From the NCBI RefSeq assembly GCF_014655955.1, contig NZ_BNBO01000014.1, positions 100,054-164,053 on the forward strand: 64,000 nucleotides of DNA. Reading direction: 5' to 3'. Position 1 is the first letter of the stretch, and each line of letters starts with the position of its first letter. Source of the stretch: Kitasatospora indigofera (lineage in GTDB: Bacteria; Actinomycetota; Actinomycetes; Streptomycetales; Streptomycetaceae). The translations under genes and the position numbers were made by a program. The notes below the pieces were generated by a model. The model ran no database searches and was not told where the DNA came from. It saw only the letters and a list, made by a program, of their open reading frames with translations. Of this stretch, positions 54,209-62,797 are shown piece by piece.

Positions 54209-55099
54209 TCAGGCCGCGATCAGCGAGGACAGCAGGGCGGCGGCGTCCACGCCCGGCGGCAGGTCGCTGACCTGGCCGTCGCCGACCTCCACCACCCGCC
54301 ATGCGGAGCCGTCCGCCCGCTGGGCCAGATCGGTGGTGACGAAGCGGCAGCCCAGGGCGCGGACCAGTGGGCGGACGTCCGTGAGGTCCGGGGCCGGGCT
54401 GTGCCCGGGAGTGTCCGGGTGCGGGCCGACCAGCACCGGATCGCCGTCCAGCCACCAGACCCGGGCCTCCGCCGCCCGGCCGTCGGCCGTCCGGGCGAAG
54501 TCCTCGAAGCGTCGCAGCACCACGCCGCCGGCCAGGAAGTCGTCCTGCAGTTCCACGAACCGGGAGACCACCCGCTCCAGCGCGGCCAGATCGGCCAGCT
54601 CCGGGACGTAACAGGCCTCCGCCCACTCGTGCTTGCGGGACTTCACGTAGTCCTTGACGATCGCCGCGCCCGTCCCGCCGAGCCGCCCGGCGGCGGCCGC
54701 CAGCTGCTCGGTCCGTGGTGCTCGGCCCGGCGCTGCCAGCGGGATCCACGCGCTGGCCGGCGTCGCACCCTCGAAGACCCGGTACCAGCCGGGGAGTTCA
54801 TGGGCGGAGGTGTAGCCGGCCGGGCTGGTGAGCAGGGTGCCGCCGCGGGCGTCGAGTGCGGCCGCGAACCGGGCGTACGTGTCACCGGGGATCATCCAGC
54901 CGCGGTACCAGAGCGGGCCGATCCCGGCCGGCACCCGGCGGACGGCCGCCTCCGGGTCCCCGGCGAGCAGCGCGTCATGGTCCACCAGCGCGTGGTCGCC
55001 GCCCAACTCCCGGAGCAGTCGGGCCTCCCAGGCGTAGTGCGGGTCCGGCCGCCGCGGCGCGAGCGGATCGGCGGGGAAAAGGATCACGGGTACGGCCAT
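54209..55099 (-). CDS. ATP-grasp domain protein (DUF4343-like)
   Basis: The 296-aa protein shows an ATP-grasp-like C-terminal half with AAIVKDYVKSRKHEWAEACYV, FLAGGVVLRRFED, ARVWWLDGDPVLVG and the metal-binding WRVVEVGDGQVSDLP. The N-terminal half has LWYRGWMIPGDTYARF. Such proteins (DUF4343) resemble amino-acid or peptide ligases of unknown substrate. TACGCT lies seven bases before ATG 55099 and there is no ribosome site, so a leaderless transcript is likely. It is convergent with the ABC exporter. Confidence 0.85.
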   Translation of the reverse strand: MAVPVILFPADPLAPRRPDPHYAWEARLLRELGGDHALVDHDALLAGDPEAAVRRVPAGIGPLWYRGWMIPGDTYARFAAALDARGGTLLTSPAGYTSAHELPGWYRVFEGATPASAWIPLAAPGRAPRTEQLAAAAGRLGGTGAAIVKDYVKSRKHEWAEACYVPELADLAALERVVSRFVELQDDFLAGGVVLRRFEDFARTADGRAAEARVWWLDGDPVLVGPHPDTPGHSPAPDLTDVRPLVRALGCRFVTTDLAQRADGSAWRVVEVGDGQVSDLPPGVDAAALLSSLIAA

Positions 55100-55248
55100 G
55101 GGGCTCAGCGTACGGACCGGGCCCGCGTCCGGCTGTGATTTCCACCGGGCGGCCGGAGCGGACCGGCCGGGCCCTTGTCGCGCCGCTGCACCGGCGGCCG
55201 GGGTCGAACCGGCTCGACGGCATCGGCCGCCTCTGCGAGGGTGACCCG

Positions 55249-55866
55249 ATGCGAAACCCGATGCGAATCCTGAGGCGTGGGCGGGAGCGGACTCCCCGGC
55301 AGGCAGCTCGAACGGTGGTGCTGGACCAGGACGGTTCGGTGTTCCTGCTCCGTTCCGACAACGTCGAGGTCGGCGTGCACTGGACGTCGCCCGGCGGCGG
55401 CATCGAGCCCGGCGAGAGCCCGGTCGACGGCGCGCGGCGGGAGCTGTGGGAGGAGACCGGCTGGACGGACCTCGTGCCCGGGCCGCTGCTCTGCACCTGG
55501 GAGCACGACTTCACCTGGCACGGCATTCCGGTCCGCCAGCACGAGCACATCTTCCTGACGGTGGGTCCGCGACGCGGCCCGCTGGGCGACGTCAGCGACG
55601 TCCACGCCACCGACGGCATTCTCGGCTGGCGCTGGTGGACCGCGGCGGACCTCGCGGACGAGCGGGCCGACGCCGTCTGGCCGCCCCAACTGCCCGCCCT
55701 GCTGGCCGGAGTGCGGGCGAAGGGATGGCCCGGGGACGGGTCGCCCGGTTCGCTCCCGCCGGTCGAGCCGGTCGACCTGGGCTACGTTCCCAACGGGACC
55801 GGCAACAGCACGGACGCGGCGAGGAGTACGGCGGCCGGCCAGGCCCGGGAGGGCACCGACGTCTGA
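55249..55866 (+). CDS. Nudix hydrolase
   Basis: The 205-aa protein has a complete Nudix box (GGGIEPGESPVDGARRELWEETGW, with the REVEE-type Glu residues) near residue 45, preceded by TVVLDQDGSVFLLRS. The last 60 residues are poorly conserved-looking. Nudix enzymes cleave nucleoside diphosphates linked to another moiety; the substrate is unknown. GAGGGTGA lies upstream of ATG 55249. It stands alone and divergent from the ATP-grasp gene. Confidence 0.92.
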   Translation: MRNPMRILRRGRERTPRQAARTVVLDQDGSVFLLRSDNVEVGVHWTSPGGGIEPGESPVDGARRELWEETGWTDLVPGPLLCTWEHDFTWHGIPVRQHEHIFLTVGPRRGPLGDVSDVHATDGILGWRWWTAADLADERADAVWPPQLPALLAGVRAKGWPGDGSPGSLPPVEPVDLGYVPNGTGNSTDAARSTAAGQAREGTDV

Positions 55867-56006
55867 GGTGGCGGGCGCCGGCACCGGCCCGGGCGCCAAC
55901 CCGGCCCAAGCCCCCGTCCGGCCGCCGCCGGATCTCCCGGGCCGCGCCGGCCGGGTGCCGCCGGGGCGCCGCCGGGGTGTCGCCGTGGTGTCGGTGGGCG
56001 GGCGGC

Positions 56007-57137
56007 TCAGTCCGGCCGGTTCCGGGCGCCGCCGCGTTTGGCGGGCCGCACGCGCCAGCCGTGCAGACCCAGCTCGCGGTCGTGCAGGGCCTCCGGATTG
56101 ATGAACACCGACAGTACGGCGCACGGCAGTTGGCCGTGGTCGAGGCCGGTCGCGGCGAGCAGCTGTTCGGTCGGCACGGAGACGGCGATGGCGGGCCGCC
56201 AGGAGGGGAGGACGACCAGGCAGGTCCCGCGACCGGGCCGGATCATCCGGGCCTCGGCCAGCACGTACCGGCGCTCCTGCGGACGGTTCTCGGGCTCGGG
56301 CAGGTTGGGGGTCCCGCCGATCAGGATGCCGAGCGGGGCTTCGGAGACCGGCTCCGGCCCGACGGGCGTGAGCGGGCGTTCCGGTGGCGGCGGCGGGGTG
56401 CTGGTGTCCTGCTGCGGGCGCGGGTGGAGCCGGCTCAGCCGGCGGGCGGGCGAGGGACGCTTCGCGGGCGCCGGTCCCGGCGCGGGGGAGGCCGTCGCGG
56501 GCGGTACGGCGGGCGCCCGGCGGTTCGCCGACCGGGCTCCCCGCGCGGGGCGGCCGGCCGCCGGAGGCCGTTCGTCCCGTACGGCCGGCCGCTCCTCGGA
56601 CCGGTCCGCCGGCCGGTCCGTCCGCTGCCCCGGCTGCTGGGCGGGCCGGGTGGCCGCCGCTCCCTCCGCCGGCAGCTGCGCCCGGCGGGAGAGGTCGGCC
56701 CCGGCGGCCAGCAGCAGGTTTCTGGTCTCGGCGGTGGTGCGGCGGCAGGCCACCGCCAGGTCGGCGAGGGTCGCGCCCTGCTCGTAGGCCGTCCGGAGCC
56801 TGGCGCCGAGCCCGGTCCGCAGGTTCTCCGCCGTGGTGTCGTTGTCCGCCGTGGTGTCGCGGGGCCCCGAGGTCTCGCCGCGGCCGGCCGCGCCGTCGTC
56901 CTGCGGGCCGCCGCTGCGGCGGGCGACCTGCTCGGTCCGGCGTCCCCGCGGGTGTGCGGCCTGGCTCCCACCGGCCGGCCGGGGTTGCGGCACCGTGTCG
57001 GCCGGGGCCGGCCCCGCGGGCCGGTGCCCGGCGGCCGGGTCGGTGGCTCCGGCGGTGACGGAGCACTCGGCGCCGGGTCCGTGACCGGCGGGCACGGACA
57101 GGGGACGGTCGGCTGCGGTCTGGTCGAGCGGGATCAT
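56007..57137 (-). CDS. Hypothetical protein with a short HTH-like segment
   Basis: The 376-aa protein has a disordered, Pro/Arg/Ala-rich N-terminal 100 residues, a helix-turn-helix-like stretch (ARLRTAYEQGATLADLAVACRRTTAETRNLLLAAGADL, about residues 105-150), another disordered region of about 100 residues, and a folded C-terminus (RRYVLAEARMIRPGRGTCLVVLPSWRPAIAVSV) resembling a small ligand- or nucleotide-binding barrel. I do not recognise the family. GGAGGG lies nine bases before ATG 57137. It neighbours desE on the same strand. Confidence 0.8.
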   Translation of the reverse strand: MIPLDQTAADRPLSVPAGHGPGAECSVTAGATDPAAGHRPAGPAPADTVPQPRPAGGSQAAHPRGRRTEQVARRSGGPQDDGAAGRGETSGPRDTTADNDTTAENLRTGLGARLRTAYEQGATLADLAVACRRTTAETRNLLLAAGADLSRRAQLPAEGAAATRPAQQPGQRTDRPADRSEERPAVRDERPPAAGRPARGARSANRRAPAVPPATASPAPGPAPAKRPSPARRLSRLHPRPQQDTSTPPPPPERPLTPVGPEPVSEAPLGILIGGTPNLPEPENRPQERRYVLAEARMIRPGRGTCLVVLPSWRPAIAVSVPTEQLLAATGLDHGQLPCAVLSVFINPEALHDRELGLHGWRVRPAKRGGARNRPD

Positions 57138-57319
57138 CGGCGCGGGCCCTCCGAGGTGCGGTCCGGATGATCCTGCCGCACCCCGGGATCAAGCTCCAAG
57201 AGGACCGGCGGGCGGGGAGCCGGCGAAGCCGGGCCGGGACGGCCGTTCGTACCCCGGTCCGGCCCTCCGCCTCCCCGGCCCGCCGGGCGGGCCTTCCCAG
57301 GGAGCGCCGCCCGGGGGCG

Positions 57320-58423
57320 TCAGGCGCCGGGGGCGACGAAGCCCTTGAGGTCGGCCAGGACGGCGTGGGCGGCCAGCACGCCCAGGCCCAGGAACCAGGT
57401 CTCGTCCGAGACCGGCCTGGCCTGGCCCGACTTCACGGCGCCGAGGGTCTTCCACAGCGCGCCGCCCAGGACGGCGTCCTGGTTGGTGGAGCTGGGCGTG
57501 CCGTACACCCCGTAGAAGACCCAGTCCGCGTCGGCCTTGTCGATCTGCTCGGGGCTGATCTCGACCGCGAGCTCCTTGACCTGCTCGATCTTCGGCTGCG
57601 GGACCGGGATGTCGGCGAGGATGGTGCCGATGAAGGAGAGGCCGGCGTAGAGCCGGGTCTTGCCGGGCATGAAGCGCAGCGGGCTGACGGTGGGCTTCTT
57701 GTCGCCGAGCCGGGCGCCGACCGCGCCTGCCGCGGCCTGGTAGGCGGCGAGCTGTGCCTTGGCCTCCTCCTGGAGGCCGAACGGGCTGGCGTTCAGCAGG
57801 AAGTTCTCCTTCCAGGGGTAGCCGGGGCGGATCGAGAAGACGGTCGGCGCGATCTTCGACAGCGAGGCGTACTGGTCCTGGGCGCGCAGCTGGCTGCCGA
57901 GGATGAGGTCCGGCTTGAGCGCGGCGATGGCCTCCAGGTTGAGGCTGTTGATGGTGCCGACGTTGGCCGGGCTGCCGACCTTGTCCTTGAGGTAGGACGG
58001 CATGGTCTTGGAACCGTCGGTGTAGACCACGCCGACGGGCTGGATGCCGAGCGCGACCACGTTGTCGAGTTCGCCGGTGTCCAGGACGACCACCCGGACC
58101 GGCCTGGCCGGGACGACGGTCTCGCCGAGCGCGTGCTTGACGGTGCGGGGGTAGACGCCGGGGGCGGCGTCGGTGCCGAAGGCCTTCATCTGCTCGATCA
58201 CGGTGGCGTAGTCGTCGCCGCCCTGCTTGACCGACTTCTGGTCCGGGGAGGCCCCGGTGGTGGCACCGCCGGCCGGGGCGGCCGCGTCCGTCGCGCCGGT
58301 GGAGCTGCCGCAGGCGGCGAGCAGCCCGCCGAGGCCGAGGACGGCCCCGCCGGTCAGCCCGGCGGCGAGGAAGCTCCGCCGGGAGGTGGGGGAGGTGGTC
58401 CGGTCGGCGGGGGTGGGGGCCAC
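57320..58423 (-). CDS. desE: Siderophore-binding lipoprotein (DesE-like)
   Basis: The 367-aa protein is an ABC-type siderophore receptor. A twin-arginine motif (SRRSFLAAG) leads into a lipobox (GGLLAACGSS), and the mature part has the class III periplasmic-binding layout with RVVVLDTGELDNVVALGIQPVGV and LNLEAIAALKPDLILGS. DesE binds ferrioxamine-type siderophores outside the membrane. An iron box at 58495-58513 precedes it. GTG 58423 with GGAG nine bases upstream is chosen over a longer frame. The desferrioxamine biosynthesis genes are not adjacent. Identity as DesE rests on motifs and context. Confidence 0.88.
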   Translation of the reverse strand: MAPTPADRTTSPTSRRSFLAAGLTGGAVLGLGGLLAACGSSTGATDAAAPAGGATTGASPDQKSVKQGGDDYATVIEQMKAFGTDAAPGVYPRTVKHALGETVVPARPVRVVVLDTGELDNVVALGIQPVGVVYTDGSKTMPSYLKDKVGSPANVGTINSLNLEAIAALKPDLILGSQLRAQDQYASLSKIAPTVFSIRPGYPWKENFLLNASPFGLQEEAKAQLAAYQAAAGAVGARLGDKKPTVSPLRFMPGKTRLYAGLSFIGTILADIPVPQPKIEQVKELAVEISPEQIDKADADWVFYGVYGTPSSTNQDAVLGGALWKTLGAVKSGQARPVSDETWFLGLGVLAAHAVLADLKGFVAPGA

Positions 58424-58748
58424 GCGAGCGCTCCTACGGCGACGGCCGGCGGCGAGCGGGCAGGGGGCGTCGCCCGGTTTCCGCCGGAGGTTGATTAGGT
58501 GAGGCAAACCTATCCGACGGCGGGGTGGCGGCCGACCGGCGGCCTCGCGCGCAGGGGAGAAATCGTCTCAAACCAGTACGTAACGGAAAAATCAAAGCCG
58601 CCAAATTCCTTCGAAACGAAGGGCTTGTCACTGATGATCCATGGATATGGCACTCAAAGTCCAATCCGTGCGCTTGAATCAAAGCCAGTGGCTCAGATCA
58701 CGCAGGTCAGGCCTACCCAGAACCGGAACCCGTACTTAGGGTGCCGAG
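58424..58748. other. desE-permease divergent intergenic region
   Basis: No gene is seen. It contains the iron box, then an AT-rich block (58555-58700) with the palindrome CCTTCG AAA CGAAGG at 58608-58622 and the direct repeat AATCAAAGCC at 58590 and 58677. Confidence 0.6.
58495..58513. promoter_or_regulatory. DmdR/IdeR-type iron box upstream of desE
   Basis: TTAGGTGAGGCAAACCTAT matches 16 of 19 bases of the streptomycete iron-box consensus TTAGGTTAGGCTAACCTAA. Confidence 0.9.
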
Positions 58749-60368
58749 GTGGTTGATCAGCAGCTCTCGGAGCACGGAAGCAGCGGACGGGCAACGACGC
58801 CCGTCCTCCCGACAGGCGTCCCGGCCATCGGCACCACCGGCGACCTCCCCGGTCCGGGGCCGGCCCCCGGCGCCGCCGGGGACAAGGGCCTACGCGGCAA
58901 CTCCGTCGGACTGCTCAGCAGCGTCGTCCTGGGCGTCTCCACGGTGGCCCCGGTCTACTGCCTCACCGCGACCCTCGGCCCCACCGTCACCGCCGTCGGC
59001 GTCCGGATGCCCGCGGTGTTCCTGGCCGGCTTCCTGCCGATGCTGCTCGTCGCCTTCGCGTACAAGGAGCTCAACAAGGCCTTCCCCGACTGCGGCACCT
59101 CCTTCACCTGGACGGTGAAGGCCTTCGGCCCGCGGATCGGCTGGATGGCCGGCTGGGGGCTGACCGTCGCGACCATCATCGTGCTGTCCAACCTGGCCGG
59201 GGTCGCGACCGACTTCCTCTACCTGATGCTCGGCGAGACGACCGGCAGCGACGCCGTCGCCCGGCTCGGCGACAACACCGCCGTCCACCTGCTCACCGTG
59301 GTCGCCCTGATCGCCGGCGCCACCGCGATGAGCTACCGGGGCATGACCGCCACCAAGTGGTTCCAGTACAGCCTGGTCGGCCTCCAGCTGGCCGTCCTGC
59401 TGCTGTTCGCGGGCATCGCCATCGTCAAGGCGGCGGCCGGCGACCTGCCGCACTCGGTGGGCTTCTCCCCGAGCTGGCTCAACCCGCTGGAGGTCGGCTC
59501 GTTCAGCGCCTTCACGGCCGGCCTGTCCCTGTCGATCTTCATGTACTGGGGCTGGGACACCTGCCTCACCATGAACGAGGAGACCCTCGGCAGCGCCAAG
59601 ACCCCCGGCCGGGCCGCGATGATCTCGATGGTCACCCTGGTCACCTCGTACCTGCTGGTCGCCGTCGCCGCGCAGATGTTCGCCGGCGTCGGCAGCACCG
59701 GCACCGGGCTCGGCAACCCCGAGACCGCCGACAACGTCTTCGCCGCGCTGGCCCGGCCCGTCCTCGGCACCCCGTGGAGCATCCTGCTCTTCCTCGCCGT
59801 CGTCGCCAGCGCGGCCGCCAGCCTGCAGACCACCTTCATCCCGGTCGCCCGCACGCTGCTGGCGATGAGCGCCTACAAGGCCGTACCGCCGCGCTTCGGC
59901 AGCGTCCACCCCAAGCACCGCACCCCCGGCTACGCCACCGTCGCGGCCGGCGTCGCCACCGCCGGCTTCTACGTCGGCATGACGCTGATCAGCGACCACG
60001 TGGTCGAGGACACCATCAAGGCCCTCGGTCTGATGATCTGCTTCTACTACGCGCTGACGGCCTTCGCCTGCGTCTGGTACTTCCGCCGCGAACTCCGCCG
60101 CAGCCTGCGCGACCTGGTGCTCAAGGGCCTGGCCCCGCTCCTCGGCGGGCTGCTCCTCGCGGGCGTCTTCCTCAAGACCCTCACCGACGCCTGGGACACC
60201 GGGTACGGCGGCGGCGCGGTGCTCGGCATGGGCTCCGTCTTCGTCATAGGCGTCGGCATCCTGCTGCTCGGCGCCGTCCTGATGGTCTGGTACAGCGTCT
60301 ACCGGCCCGAGTTCTTCCGCGGCGAGACGCTCCGCAAGGACACCCCCGCCCTCGTCGTGGAGGACTGA
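58749..60368 (+). CDS. APC-superfamily amino-acid permease
   Basis: The 539-aa membrane protein has about twelve hydrophobic helices, a hydrophilic N-terminus of about 45 residues and the APC signature region GLLSSVVLGVSTVAPVYCLTATLGPT. Further landmarks are the GTSFTWTVKAFGPRIGWMAGWG loop and FMYWGWDTCLTMNEET, an APC core segment. It likely imports an amino acid or amine with H+. GTG 58749 follows AGGG nine bases upstream. It is divergent from desE across an AT-rich region. Confidence 0.9.
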   Translation: MVDQQLSEHGSSGRATTPVLPTGVPAIGTTGDLPGPGPAPGAAGDKGLRGNSVGLLSSVVLGVSTVAPVYCLTATLGPTVTAVGVRMPAVFLAGFLPMLLVAFAYKELNKAFPDCGTSFTWTVKAFGPRIGWMAGWGLTVATIIVLSNLAGVATDFLYLMLGETTGSDAVARLGDNTAVHLLTVVALIAGATAMSYRGMTATKWFQYSLVGLQLAVLLLFAGIAIVKAAAGDLPHSVGFSPSWLNPLEVGSFSAFTAGLSLSIFMYWGWDTCLTMNEETLGSAKTPGRAAMISMVTLVTSYLLVAVAAQMFAGVGSTGTGLGNPETADNVFAALARPVLGTPWSILLFLAVVASAAASLQTTFIPVARTLLAMSAYKAVPPRFGSVHPKHRTPGYATVAAGVATAGFYVGMTLISDHVVEDTIKALGLMICFYYALTAFACVWYFRRELRRSLRDLVLKGLAPLLGGLLLAGVFLKTLTDAWDTGYGGGAVLGMGSVFVIGVGILLLGAVLMVWYSVYRPEFFRGETLRKDTPALVVED

Positions 60369-60406
60369 CCGCGCCCGGTCCACCCCCGCCGCGCCCCGCC
60401 TTCCCC

Positions 60407-60412
60407 TATGCT
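60407..60412 (+). promoter_or_regulatory. -10 of the trp leader/trpS transcript
   Basis: TATGCT lies seven bases before the leader peptide ATG (60420), so the transcript is probably leaderless at the leader peptide. Confidence 0.6.
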
Positions 60413-60419
60413 CGACGCC

Positions 60420-60458
60420 ATGAAGCGCTTCGCATGCCTGAGCTGGTGGCCGTCCTAG
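60420..60458 (+). CDS. Trp-Trp leader peptide of the trpS attenuator
   Basis: A 12-codon frame encodes MKRFACLSWWPS. The tandem Trp codons (TGGTGG, 60444-60449) sit at the base of the first hairpin arm. Charged tRNA-Trp shortage would stall the ribosome here and switch the RNA fold. Ribosome-mediated attenuation of an auxiliary, indolmycin-resistant tryptophanyl-tRNA synthetase is known in Streptomyces coelicolor, and this arrangement matches it. Confidence 0.88.
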   Translation: MKRFACLSWWPS

Positions 60459-60505
60459 GACGGCCACCCCAGACATGACCAGGGCCGTCCGTTCCGGACG
60501 GCCCT
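60445..60505 (+). promoter_or_regulatory. Transcription attenuator upstream of trpS
   Basis: Segment 1 (60445-60455) pairs with segment 2 (60458-60468), both 11 bases and perfect. Segment 3 (60481-60490) pairs perfectly with segment 4 (60496-60505) as the terminator. Segment 2 can instead pair with segment 3 (GGACGGCC, 60458-60465, with GGCCGTCC, 60483-60490) as antiterminator. The leader Trp codons lie at segment 1. Confidence 0.88.
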
Positions 60506-60567
60506 GCCGCGTTTCCTCCCGTGTGCAACGCCCGCCCGGACGGCGGCGACCACCGGAGGAGACCCCC

Positions 60568-61617
60568 GTGACCATCACCACCGCCCGGCCCGCGACCGCC
60601 GCCGACCACGGCACCGACCCGGAGCACCCGGCCGGCCGCCGCGTCCTCACCGGCGACCGCCCCACCGGGCCCCTGCACCTGGGCCACTACTTCGGCACCC
60701 TGCGCAACCGCGTCCGGCTCCAGCGGCAGGGCGCCGAACTGTTCGTCGTCGTCGCGGACTACCAGGTCATCACCGACCGCGACATCGCCGACCGGCTCGC
60801 GGAGCACAGCGAGAACCTGGTGATCGACTACCTCGCCACCGGACTCGACCCCGAATCCGCCACGATCTTCGCCCACAGCGCCGTGCCCGCCCTCAACCAG
60901 TTGCTGCTGCCCTTCCTCAGCCTGGTCAGCATCGCCGAACTGGGCCGCAACCCCACCGTCAAGGACGAGATCGCGCACTCCCGGCAGTCCGCCGTCAGCG
61001 GCCTGATGTTCACCTATCCCGTGCACCAGGCCGCCGACATCCTCTTCTGCAAGGCCGACCTGGTCCCCGTCGGCCAGGACCAGCTGCCGCACCTGGAGGT
61101 CGCCCGCACCGTCGCCCGCCGCTTCAACGAGCGCTACGGCGCCGGCATCTTCCCCCGCCCACGGGCGCTGCTCTCCGCCGCGCCGCTGCTGCCCGGCACC
61201 GACGGCAGCAAGATGAGCAAGAGCCGCGGCAACGCCATCGCGCTCGCCGCCGACGAGGACGAGACCGCCCGCCTGGTCCGCGGGGCCACCACGGACGCCG
61301 ACCGCCGGATCACCTACGACCCGGCCGGGCGGCCGGGGGTCGCCGGCCTGCTCCTGCTCGCCGCCCTCTGCCAGGACCGCGACCCCGGACAGCTGGCCGA
61401 GGAGATCGGCGACGGCGGCGCGGCCGCCCTCAAACGCACCGTCACCGAGGCGGTCAACGAACACCTCCGGCCGATCCGGGCCCGCCGCGCCGAACTCGCC
61501 GCCGACCGCGGCCACATCCGCCAGGTCCTGCGGGCCGGCGCCGAACGCGCCAACGCCGTCGCCGACGCGACCCTGGCCGAGGTACGGGCCGCGATGGGAG
61601 CCGTGGGATCGGCCTGA
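60568..61617 (+). CDS. trpS: Tryptophanyl-tRNA synthetase, auxiliary type
   Basis: The 349-aa protein is a class I aminoacyl-tRNA synthetase. TGPLHLGHYFGTLRN gives the HIGH-type motif, and KMSKS is present in TDGSKMSKSRGNAI. The compact size is normal for TrpRS. It charges tRNA-Trp with tryptophan. The leader-peptide attenuator upstream marks it as a regulated, possibly indolmycin-resistant second enzyme, expressed when Trp-tRNA charging fails; a housekeeping copy would lie elsewhere. GTG 60568 follows GGAGGA seven bases upstream. Resistance itself is not shown by the sequence. Confidence 0.95.
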   Translation: MTITTARPATAADHGTDPEHPAGRRVLTGDRPTGPLHLGHYFGTLRNRVRLQRQGAELFVVVADYQVITDRDIADRLAEHSENLVIDYLATGLDPESATIFAHSAVPALNQLLLPFLSLVSIAELGRNPTVKDEIAHSRQSAVSGLMFTYPVHQAADILFCKADLVPVGQDQLPHLEVARTVARRFNERYGAGIFPRPRALLSAAPLLPGTDGSKMSKSRGNAIALAADEDETARLVRGATTDADRRITYDPAGRPGVAGLLLLAALCQDRDPGQLAEEIGDGGAAALKRTVTEAVNEHLRPIRARRAELAADRGHIRQVLRAGAERANAVADATLAEVRAAMGAVGSA

Positions 61618-61672
61618 GCCAGGCCGGGCATACCTTGGTCAGTCGGACACACCAACCGGGGAGGACCAGGCG

Positions 61673-62695
61673 ATGGCTCAGCACCCGCCCGAGCGGACGG
61701 CCGGACCGGTCCGGCCCGCAGCGCCGCAGTACCCGTCGGACCCGCCGGCCGGACCGCTGCGGGCACTCACCCGCCCCCCGCACCTCCGCCCCGGGGACCG
61801 CGTCGCGGTGGTCGCCCCCAGCAGCCCGGTCGACCCGGAGCGGCTCACCGCGGGCTGCGCCGTCCTGCGTTCCTGGGGGCTGGAGGTCGAGGTCGCACCC
61901 CACGTCCTCGACACCCACCCCACCCTCGGTCACCTGGCCGGCCGGGACGCGGACCGCGCGGCCGACCTCCAGGCCGCCTGGCTCGACCCCACGATCGCCG
62001 CCGTCGTCTGCGCCCGTGGCGGGTACGGCGTGCACCGCATGGTGGACCTGCTCGACTGGGACGCCCTGCGGACGGCACCCCCCAAGGTGCTCGTCGGCTA
62101 CAGCGACGTGACCTCCCTGCAAGAGGCCTTCGCCCAGCGCCTCGGAGTGGCCACCCTCTACGGGCCGATGGCCTCCGCCGCCACCTTCCTGTCCGACGGG
62201 CCGACCGCCGAGCACCTCCGCCGCACGCTCTTCCGGCCGGCCGACGCGACCGTCCTGACCTCGGCCACCGCGGGCACCCTCGTCCCCGGGCGGGCCCGGG
62301 GGATCACGGCGGGGGGCTGCGCCTCCGTCCTGGCCGCCGAGCGCGGCACCCCCGGGGCCCGGCCGTCCTTCGCGGGCGCGGTGCTCGTCCTGGAGGACGT
62401 CAACGAGCAGCCCTACCAGCTCGACCGCATCCTCACCCAGCTCCTGCGCTCGGGAGCGCTGGACGGTGTGGCGGGCGTGGCCCTCGGCTCCTGGTCGGGC
62501 TGCGGTCGGCCCGAACGGGTGCGGGAGGTCATGCTCGACCGCCTCGGGCCGCTCGGCGTCCCGGTCCTCTGGGAGCTCGGCTTCGGCCACGGCTCCTCCA
62601 GCCTCACCGTCCCGCTGGGGGTGCCCGCCCTGCTCGACGCCGACGCCGGTGCGCTGACCCTCGAAGTGCCGGCCCTCGCGGAGCGCGGGCACTGA
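61673..62695 (+). CDS. LD-carboxypeptidase, peptidase family S66
   Basis: The 340-aa protein has the S66 layout: VAVVAPSSPVD, ARGGYGVHRMVDLLDW, the nucleophile Ser in LVGYSDVTSL, the catalytic Glu in LVLEDVNEQPYQLDR and the late His in LGFGHGSSSLTVPLG. These enzymes cleave L,D bonds in muropeptides (LdcA) or microcin C-like compounds (MccF). No signal peptide is visible, so it acts in the cytoplasm, in cell-wall recycling or immunity to peptide-nucleotide antibiotics. GGGGAGGA precedes ATG 61673. It follows trpS by 55 bases, possibly in the same transcript. Confidence 0.93.
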   Translation: MAQHPPERTAGPVRPAAPQYPSDPPAGPLRALTRPPHLRPGDRVAVVAPSSPVDPERLTAGCAVLRSWGLEVEVAPHVLDTHPTLGHLAGRDADRAADLQAAWLDPTIAAVVCARGGYGVHRMVDLLDWDALRTAPPKVLVGYSDVTSLQEAFAQRLGVATLYGPMASAATFLSDGPTAEHLRRTLFRPADATVLTSATAGTLVPGRARGITAGGCASVLAAERGTPGARPSFAGAVLVLEDVNEQPYQLDRILTQLLRSGALDGVAGVALGSWSGCGRPERVREVMLDRLGPLGVPVLWELGFGHGSSSLTVPLGVPALLDADAGALTLEVPALAERGH

Positions 62696-62797
62696 CCGGC
62701 CCGCGCGCCGGCGCACCAGGAGCGGGAGGCGGCTCCACGACGCACCGCCGGGCCCACCGGCGGCCGCACCACCGGGTGCGCTGAGTAGGGTGCGCCC

